A DNA stretch of 64,000 nt from Castanea sativa. Lineage: Eukaryota > Streptophyta > Magnoliopsida > Fagales > Fagaceae. Position 1 is the stretch's first letter; every line of letters starts with the position of its first letter. Position numbers and translations under genes: made by a program. The notes beneath the pieces are model-generated. The model saw only the letters and a program-made list of their open reading frames with translations. It had not been told where the DNA came from and did not search any database. Shown here piece after piece: positions 56,246 to 64,000 of this stretch. The DNA lies in assembly GCF_040712315.1 (NCBI RefSeq), contig NC_134017.1, forward strand, positions 1,208,001-1,272,000, given 5' to 3'.

Positions 56246-57082
56246 GTACACTGAATAAAATCACCTCTAGTGTTACAAATATGTCTGTTGGCAAAATGTT
56301 TTCCACTTTTACTTCTCTTTTTTTTGGTTTTTTTGTCTTAATCTTAATTTTTTTTAATTTATAATATTACTTTTTATTTTTGAAAATAAGCTAAATTTTA
56401 TCATTTTGTCACATATTTAACATAAAAACTACCAAAAATTATACTCCCTTTTCACTCATAATTTGCAAATAAGTTACTGAAAACTTTGATAATGAGGCAC
56501 TTAATTCATTCCAAAGTCCAAATTGTCAAAACCCAGTTGATCCAAAGCTCTAAATCCAAACTTGGCCCATTCTACAAATTTTGAGTTGGCCCAGATGGAT
56601 AGGCCCAACTAGCATAGTTGTGTTTGTACTTTGTCCCATCTGTAAAATTGACAACTTTGCGTCCAGAAGATGAACAAAACACCTGCTCCATCCCATTATC
56701 AATGTTTTATTTGACAAAACAAATTAATAAAAGAAAGTAAACATACAAGGACAACTCATACTTGTGACAGTATTTGCCCATAATCACCCTTGTTAAATGT
56801 CTTGACACTTGAAAAATGAAACTGATTTTGTTTTATTTTAGTGTTTGACAAATATTTTATTTGTATTTTCATTTGAGAATCAATATGATTAAGGTGAATT
56901 ATCAATTTCAATATTTAACCGCCAAAAATGTTGTAACTCAATTAATTAACCCTTGTAAAGCTCAAATCCTCCCTCCCTCAATTATTGATTTTTTTTTCAT
57001 GAATATTTAACCCCTTATATTAAATGTGTAACAAATCAAACTTTCTATTAGTACTTTCCGTTAAACCACCTTGCACCATCGA
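56246..57082 (+). other. Non-coding duplicated block after GDSL-5
   Basis: It aligns with 26130-27131 without the MITE found there. It ends at the position where the other locus carries the 2.87-kb solo LTR. No gene is seen. Confidence 0.6.
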
Positions 57083-57988
57083 TGTGATGGCAGTGGCTGA
57101 CCATCGCAAGGACCAAAGGGGGCCTTGGCCCTCCAAAATTTTTTGAAAAAAATTAATGATTTTTTTTTTTTTTGGGAATTATCCTAAATAATTTGAAAAA
57201 ATTTAAAAGAACCTTATCATTTTAGCCTCCCATACTCGATAATATACATATATATCTAAGAAAGTCTAAAAATAAACTTAATTTTTATTTAAATAGAAGA
57301 ATAATGCTAGAGATACAAACTATTTTATAAAAAATATTACAAACTGCTGATATGATGAGTAGTTATTGGTAAATGAAAAAGTGATATTAATGGTAGGCCT
57401 AGATGAAATTCAATAAAAGGTTGGCCACATCAACATTTTGTAAAAATATTGTAAAATAGATTATAATCCAAAATCATTTTTGTTTTTCTTTTTAGTTCTT
57501 TCATTTTCCCACTGCTACTGCAGTTTTGTGTTTACAATATAAAAGTAAAAGTTCAGTGTGACTAAACTAGATAAGAAATAGTGAAAGATATGTTTGAAGC
57601 CTTCGTAGGCCTTTCACTCATGTACTGTGCTCCTATACGTGTTACTTTACTTTTCATTTGCTTTCTTTCGATTTCTTTACTTTATTATTCATTTGCTTTC
57701 TTTTTTATATTCCTTATAATACACTATTTGTTATTATAATAATCAATAAATTATATACCATATAGCATTATAATTTATTAATGTACTTAATTAGTTTGAT
57801 TAATATATACTACTATATTAACATGTATTTAGCACTTCAAAAAAAAATATCCATGTATTTAGTTGTTGTTTATAGCATATATTGACTTATGAAGTATTGT
57901 ACATTATTATTTTAGATTTCATACACACACACAAAAATTAAAGATGACCCCCCAAAGAGAAATTCCTGACTTTGCTATTGCGTGATAA
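57083..57988. mobile_element. hAT-like element with nested MITE
   Basis: The body 57091-57980 starts CAGTGGCTGACC and ends TGACTTTGCTATTG, with degraded 8-mers TGTGATGG and CGTGATAA outside. The other locus (about 30075) is uninterrupted. A MITE with tips like TAATGCTAGAGATACAAAC is nested at 57302-57474. Confidence 0.6.
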
Positions 57989-59491
57989 TCACTTTACAAG
58001 TACAAAACTCTTGCGGGGCGTGGAGGGGCAAAGATCAAGGCTCTATGTATGGTTACTATGAGACAACATGCAAATGACCTTCCCCCTTAACTGACATGAT
58101 TCTTTGCATATTTTTATATTTATATGAAAACTATGCCTTAAAATTATTGGCAAAACTATTAATTTTATGCACATGCTTTTCTTGACTCAAATTTGTTCAA
58201 TATTAATTTCTTTGGCCAAGCCAATGAAGTAGTTAAAAACTAAAACATATTGCAGTAGCTCACATGTACAATTTTCTTGACTCAAATACTTTTTTTACAT
58301 ATTTCTTTGATTTTTTTTTTTAGATATTAGAATTTAAAGATTGATTGAAATCTTGTTTCGACATTAATATTTTTTTGGAAAATTAATTATTTTCTAAAAA
58401 AATAAAACAACTTTTTAGAAAACTATCTCATTCTCATATATTTGATAGCAGCTTTAAAATGAGTTAAAAAATTATTTCTTAATCTTATTTATATAGCGTT
58501 ACGTAAGATAAAGTTATTCTTCTGAAATTTTTAACAAAAAATTAATTTTATCTCACGTCAAGTTAAGCAAGAGAAATTAAAAGATATTTTCCTTTGTTTC
58601 ATTTTTTTTTGTTTTGTAAAACCATCAAATACAAGAAAATATGAAAAGTATATCCTCATAAAGTTTTTCATTAAAATAAACAGTGCTATACTTATCCTTC
58701 GACGTGTTATTACCGCGTAGGAACTTTTGTGGTCGAACACCGAGTAGAACAATCCACATCTTCTGAAAATCTTGCCTCTGACAAAGAGAATTTATTAACG
58801 CTAACGTTCAACTTTGCATTCAATCTGTCGATGTCATGGATGGACTTTGCTGCTTCGGGAAAGTTTCTTAGTTCACAGTTCACACACGCAAAAGTCCTCT
58901 AGCTCTAAACATGTTCTTTTGACCATCTTTTAAATCTTCCCAAATCTAAAATTCAAATAACCTTTTTTTTCCCTGAATAAATTCAAATAACCTATTATCA
59001 CTAATTAATTTCTACATGATAAAGGGAGACCACATAACCTACTATTTATTGATTAGTGATAAATTAATATTTGTCTCAAAATTTTAAGTCCCCACTTAAA
59101 CCTACCATTATATTTCTATCCTTCCTAATTCGTCATATGAGCAAGTTATGATACAAATTATAACATTTTATGTGTCTTTACTATTACTCTTATTTTTTTT
59201 ACAAGGAATCACTATTTGAATCTTTTAAAAATATATATAATTTATAATATAAAAATAGGTACCAAATAATTAAATACAACAAAAGCTCAGTCCAAAGTCT
59301 TAGCTGACTGAAGCTCCAAATCTAAACTAGGCCCATTCTACAACCTTGAGTTTGTCGAATTGAAGAGGCCCAACTAACAAAATTATATTTGTCAATCCAT
59401 CACATTGAAAACTCTTTGAGTACAAAAGATGAGTAAAGTATGCTCTGTCCATAATGAAAGTTTTATTTGACAAAACAGAAAGAATAACAAA
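57989..59491 (+). other. Non-coding duplicated block
   Basis: It aligns with 30090-30321 and 32325-33440, then from about 59150 with 44810-45130. The Helitron-like sequence and the Ty3 element are absent here; the join near 59095-59150 marks where the two loci differ. No gene is seen; the GDSL upstream block at 58800-59090 is again not followed by a GDSL exon. Confidence 0.6.
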
Positions 59492-59848
59492 GGGTAAAAT
59501 GTAAAATTGACCTTTTAAGTTTCATCAAATTTTATTTCAGCTATTTTATTTTGTTTTTGTTCATTTCAGTCCTCTAACTTTCAAGTTTATTTAATTAAGA
59601 CTTTTCCATCAACTTTTGTTATATGTTGTGGTTAATTCTTCAATTTTACAAAAAAATTTTCATTTTAATAATTGAAAAATATTTTCCAATTTTTTTTTTC
59701 AAAACATTTTAACAAAAGTTAACAGAAAGGTATTAATTGAATAAATCTAAAACTTAGAGGACTGAAATGAACGAAAGCAAAGTTAGAGGACTGAAATGAA
59801 ATCTGAAGAAAGTTAGAGGGTCAGTTTTGCATTTTAGCCAATAATAAA
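59483..59848. mobile_element. Mutator-like MITE, 348 bp
   Basis: The body 59492-59839 has long inverted ends, GGGTAAAATGTAAAATTGACC-like at the left and the complement of GGCTAAAATGCAAAACTGAC at the right. The 9-bp flanks AATAACAAA and AATAATAAA match at 8 of 9. The paralogue at about 45150 is empty (GAATAATAAAAGAAG). Confidence 0.78.
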
Positions 59849-61977
59849 AGAAGTGTTCAGATTATGGGTGCTCTTGGGGTAGTTATTAATAAACTATTTT
59901 AGAAACTTTTTGACACCACATTCATGGCAAATATAAAAAACCATCAAAAAACATTAATTGTTTTTTTCCCATAAAAAATTTCTATAAATATTTCCTAAAA
60001 AACTAATGTCCTTAGACTCTTAGAGCATCTGTTAACTTTTCCCACAAAAAGAAACAATTCCCTTTGGTAATTTTTTTCCCATAATTACCCTATTTAAAAG
60101 TTTTAACAATTGAATAAGGAACATCTATTTTGTAGTGTAATTATTCAGTGCTCCGAAAACACAGTAAATGTGTACTCTTATCTCTCACATGAATAGTAGA
60201 TTCCACAATAAATTTAATTAATAAAACTCACTATTATATGAGAGGAATGAGCACGTATTTATTGTACTCCAAGAACATAAAATAATTACCACCACGCACC
60301 ATTGGTGTGGTAGTCATTCCACAAGTATAAGTGTTTATGGAGTGTGAAGGGCAAGGGCCGGGTCAAGTCTCTAAGAGGGAGTTTCACATACATATATACT
60401 TAAATTAGGTTGGAGTACAATTTCTATCTTATATTAAAAAAAACATTAAATAATTACTCCATTTTGTATGACAACAGCCTTATGGCCTAAGATGTGTGGT
60501 ATTTATATGGAGTAATGCTACACACACAAACTATTTTACAACATTTGTACAAAATATTGATGTGACCAATATCTTATTGGTTTTCATCTACGCCCACCAT
60601 TAATATTATTTTTTCATTTACTGATAATCACTCATCACATCAGTAGTTTGTAAATTTTTTTGTAAAATAGTTTGTATCTCTAGAATTATTTATCTATATG
60701 GAGTTAGTTTTGAGATTTTGATTCCTCCTACTTCCACCTAAAAAACAAAATTATCCATGTGTATGATTTAGATTTTATAATTAAGGGTAATATAGAATTA
60801 ACTATTAATGCTTTGATTGTAAATCAATGGACATCTACTTTAGAATACACCAAAAGGCAAAGAACATGTTCATTGTGGGATTAATTAAGTAATAACCGTC
60901 ACTGTGAGAGCTCAAGCCAATAACTATATACACTTTACACCTCATTTTGTTTTCAATTTTTTAATTTTAATTTTTTTATCTTTTTTGAAATATTTTGTAA
61001 TAAATATCCACTTTTCAATATCACAATACACCATTACATTACTTTCATAATTTTTTTATAAAATATAACATAATAATAATTTTGAAAAGAGAAGGATTGT
61101 AATTTGCATAAAAATTTGTAATTCCTTTAAAATTTTGATTTGGGGAGAATAACAGATAAAGTGGTGCACGAAGAGTAAATTTTTTATAGCACAAATAATT
61201 TCATAGTTGTTTTTTTTTCACCATTATATATCTCTCTACTGTCATTTTTCTATCTCTTTTATATATACACACACACAATGTAGTTCTTTGTATAACAAAA
61301 TGATTTTTGTTTCCCTAATTGTTATTTTTTTAGATCGTTTTTTTCTCCCTTATTGTTTTAACTTATATATAATTAGCGTCACAAAAACAATTTTAAGATT
61401 AAGAAGGGGAAAAAAATTACATTTTAGTATCCTAAATTATATCTTAAATTGCACTTTAAACCCTAAACTTTTTTAATAAACATTTTACACCATAAACTAT
61501 AATATTTGTTACACTTTGCACCCCAACATCAAGTTCGCTATTAACTTAGATGGAAATCTAAAATTTAGGGTGAAAAGTATAATAAGGAATATAGTTTAGA
61601 ATGCTAAAGTGTAATTTCTCATTTGTTTTGAAGGAGTTGAAAATATGGGCAATTTGGTCTTTTCATGTTATGACATACTTTTACATCCACATTAATAGCA
61701 AACTTGACATCAAGTTGCAAAGTATAAAATATGTCATAATTTAGGGTGCAAAACATGCATTCAAAAAGTTTAGGGTACAAAGTACTGCAATCAGGGTATA
61801 GTTTAAGGTTATAAGAGCATTTCTATCAAGAGTTTTAAAAATTTTAGCATTTAGCAACTAAAAAAGTCATTTTATAACATTTAACACATCACTTTACAAT
61901 ACATCCAATATCAAAACTTTTATTTTTTTTACCACTTCATTTAAATTTTTTTTTTTTTTTTAAATTCTTCATGCTTA
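59849..61977 (+). other. Non-coding duplicated block and AT-rich repeats
   Basis: To 61510 it aligns with 45150-47530. It includes a family-B SINE at 60293-60440 on the plus strand (absent from the paralogue) and a MITE at about 60513-60688. From 61430 to 61820 phrases such as TTTAGGGTGCAAA and TTTAGGGTACAAAGTA recur in both orientations, suggesting a degraded transposon with long inverted ends. No gene is seen. Confidence 0.55.
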
Positions 61978-62198
61978 GAGCATTCTCATGAGAGAGAAAT
62001 TCTTATTTTAATTGAAGTGCTAATAAATTTTTTTTTTTTGGTTAAGATTTCAGCTACAGTAGAATGTCAAAGATGACATTCTACTGTAGCTAAGATGTTA
62101 AAACTTTTAAGTATAGCACCCTTAATGTAGTGTACTTTGTTAGAATCAAGTGTTAAAAAAAGTATATTTAGCATTTGAAACCTTTGATGAGAATGCTC
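61978..62198. mobile_element. MITE with perfect central hairpin
   Basis: It starts GAGCATTCTCATGAGAG and ends TTGATGAGAATGCTC, inverted ends. A perfect 18-bp hairpin (62052-62069 and 62074-62091, arm AGCTACAGTAGAATGTCA, loop AAGA) sits near the centre. No clear target duplication is visible. Confidence 0.6.
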
Positions 62199-62895
62199 CA
62201 AAGTGTGATTTTTCAAAATTTAAAAAAAAAAATCAAAATTTTGAGAAGGGAATCAACGCTCGTGTGGTTGATTCAAACCTAAGATAGATGCAAGAGTTAT
62301 AAACTTGTTTACAAACTGTTGATGTAATGAATGGTTATTGGTAAACTGAAAATGTGATATTAATAATGGACCCAAATAAAAACTAGTAAGAATTTTCCTC
62401 ATCAACAATTTGTAAAAATGTTATAAATTAATAGTCTCATGCTTGTGAGATCCATTCCCATGTAAGAAATGTATTATATGCAACTGTTACATAATAGGAT
62501 AAAAATTCACGTTTTAGGCTTGACATACCATTTTGGAAAAATTATGGAGTGATATAAATTTGAAGATAACATTTACTCAATATTACTCTAATATAGACAC
62601 GTGGACTATTGTCTATATTTGTAGGTCTTACATGCATGAAATGCAAAAGATATTTTCAGTTAAAATTGACACCTGTGAGAAAATCTCCTTATTATTTTGT
62701 GTAATGGTTGTATATAATCCCTCTTTAACATAAGAGTAGAACTCACAAGCATGAACCTCGTTCCTATGTGAGATAGAAAGTATACATAACTGTTAAACAA
62801 GATACCATCCTCCTAAAACATAGTAAAGATATACAATATTTCAAAATTTTGCGATATACGTAGACCATAAAAGCCACACGAACGTAATGACAACC
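62199..62895 (+). other. AT-rich intergenic DNA
   Basis: A degraded MITE of the 45648 family lies at about 62287-62431. Otherwise I see nothing recognisable; the 66-codon frame at 62533 has no family features. Confidence 0.5.
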
Positions 62896-63043
62896 TTTGG
62901 GTTGTTAGACCCATAATAATTATATTATAGTGATAAACACAAGGAAGTCAATACCGTACCGGAGGCTGTACCGGTTTGGCCACCGGTACGATATATTTCG
63001 GATACCGGTCAATACCGGTGTACCGTTTCGGGTTTACCGCTAT

Positions 63044-63087
<44 letters not shown>

Positions 63088-63716
63088 AACATACCAAAAT
63101 CTCTAAAACCATGTTTATAAACATATAATATTTCACTTATATTATAGTAAATATAAAAGTTTATTATAAAACATTACCTCAATTCAAAACAAATTATTCA
63201 TAGTTTTAGACTTTAGTATCAAATAAAAGAAAAAAAAAAACACAATATAAAAAATAGAAAACTTAGTTGTTCATTACATACTAAGAAAACAAATAATACT
63301 AAGAAGTTAATGTAAATAAGTTACCATTATGCCTTTACAAAAATTCAAAAATTACAAAACTAAAAAAAAAAAAAAAAGGTTTTTTTCTGTACCAGCCGGT
63401 ACGCTCGGTACCGGCCGGTATTGCTCGAAATTGGCCGGTATGGCCGGTACGGCCGGTATTTTTTTCGGTACAATATAGAAGTGTACCGGTACCGGTGCAC
63501 TGGCCGGTACGGTATGTACCGGCCGGTACGGCCGGTACCGGTACGGTATCGGCCACACTGGATAAACATTTCAGCACTTGGGTTGTTAGACCCATAATAA
63601 TTATATTATAGTGATAAACATTTCAGCACTTGGGTTGTTAGACCCATAATAATTATATTATAGTGATAAACATTTCAGCATGAACAAGTAAAAAACAAGT
63701 TTGTTGATCTCTAGTG
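62896..63716 (+). repeat. 52-bp tandem repeat interrupted by a hAT-like element
   Basis: Units with the phrase GGGTTGTTAGACCCATAATA lie at about 62899, then after the transposon at about 63580 and 63632. The start word GATAAACATTTCAGCA recurs at 63561, 63613 and 63665, exactly 52 bp apart. The units are nearly identical, so the array is recent. Each unit holds a small GGGT...ACCC hairpin. Confidence 0.8.
62932..63568. mobile_element. hAT-like element built of GGTACC/CCGG words, copy 2
   Basis: The body 62940-63560 starts CAAGGAAGTCAATACC and ends CCACACTG, flanked by a perfect 8-bp GATAAACA (62932-62939, 63561-63568). The last 160 bases are a lattice of CCGGTAC and GGCCGG words in both orientations; the middle has TA and CA microsatellites. 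It is related end to end to 16929-17564, but with a cleaner CCGG lattice. Confidence 0.85.
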
Positions 63717-63719
63717 AGT

Positions 63720-63895
63720 TTCATTTAACTCAATTGGTTAGGTCTTTTTTTCAAACAAAAAAATTAGCAAAATCTCTTGTTGTCAAATAAGAGAGATCTC
63801 AGGTTCGAATCCCGCCTACACTCAAAATTAATTGGTGTCTCAGCCTGATCATGAAGAGCAATAATCATGGAGTTGATATCATAAATTGAGATTCT
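63720..63895 (+). repeat. tRNA-derived SINE, family A
   Basis: An A box-like ACTCAATTGGTTAGG and an intact B box GGTTCGAATCC, followed by the family body (CCTACACTCAAAATTAATTG and onward). This copy has the best B box of the family in the window. It is not a tRNA gene: there is no acceptor-stem pairing and the spacer is too long. Confidence 0.65.
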
Positions 63896-64000
63896 ATTAT
63901 ACCAAAAACAAATTGTTTATTACCACATTTAAAAAAAAAAAAATAGTTACAATATGTTGCTAACTCTACAACTTGAATTCTTTTCTTCCTAGACTTCAAA

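Noticed and set aside
63760..63830. tRNA gene suggested by GGTTCGAATCC
   Set aside because: The spacing to the A box is too long, there is no acceptor stem, and the surrounding sequence is a dispersed SINE family.

Overview
The window looks like nuclear DNA of a flowering plant, probably a woody core eudicot. It is AT-rich, its genes have GT-AG introns, and it is packed with plant transposons (Ty3 elements of Tat type, hAT, Mutator, PIF/Harbinger MITEs, Helitron-like ends, tRNA-derived SINEs). A Fagaceae-like tree is my impression only; the sequence does not prove it. No rRNA, functional tRNA or CRISPR array was seen.

The host genes are a tandem family of secreted GDSL (SGNH) esterases/lipases, all on the + strand and all built on the same five-exon plan. 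GDSL-1 (3949-6656) and GDSL-2 (12926-14862) have open, correctly spliced reading frames of 365 and 366 residues. GDSL-3 (23358-26080) lost the end of exon 1 with its splice donor, and also the exon 3 acceptor. GDSL-4 (47532-47999) is a stub of exon 3 joined to exon 5. GDSL-5 (52892-55811) has a solo LTR inside exon 2. GDSL-2 to GDSL-5 are recent, alignable copies; GDSL-1 is an older, diverged member. The intergenic DNA was duplicated with the genes, in places inverted (about 9.9-11.2 kb and 19.3-20.9 kb). The segment after GDSL-3 (26.4-33.4 plus 44.8-47.5 kb) corresponds to the segment after GDSL-5 (56.4-61.5 kb).

Because the segments are paralogous, one copy often shows the empty site of a transposon carried by another. 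This fixes many insertion ends to the base: four solo LTRs (27137-30006, 30327-32319, 46192-47069, 53346-53864), several TTA/TAA-flanked Harbinger-like MITEs, hAT-like elements with 8-bp duplications, and Mutator-like elements with 9-bp duplications.

The largest feature is a complete Ty3/gypsy retrotransposon of Tat type (33636-44448) with LTRs about 99% identical and a 5-bp ATTAT target duplication. It sits inside a Helitron-like sequence. In order it holds a primer-binding site, gag-protease, pol with two RNase H-type segments and integrase (broken by frameshifts, stops and a deletion), a 151-bp tandem repeat, and on the opposite strand a three-exon gene for a plant gypsy-type transposon protein (PF04195-like) with a coiled-coil tail. 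The gag-protease stop lies in a tobacco-mosaic-type readthrough context. A remnant of a second Tat-like element at 17.8-19.3 kb carries the start of a related antisense gene, so the arrangement recurs. The antisense gene and the leaky-stop context are the most notable signals in the window.
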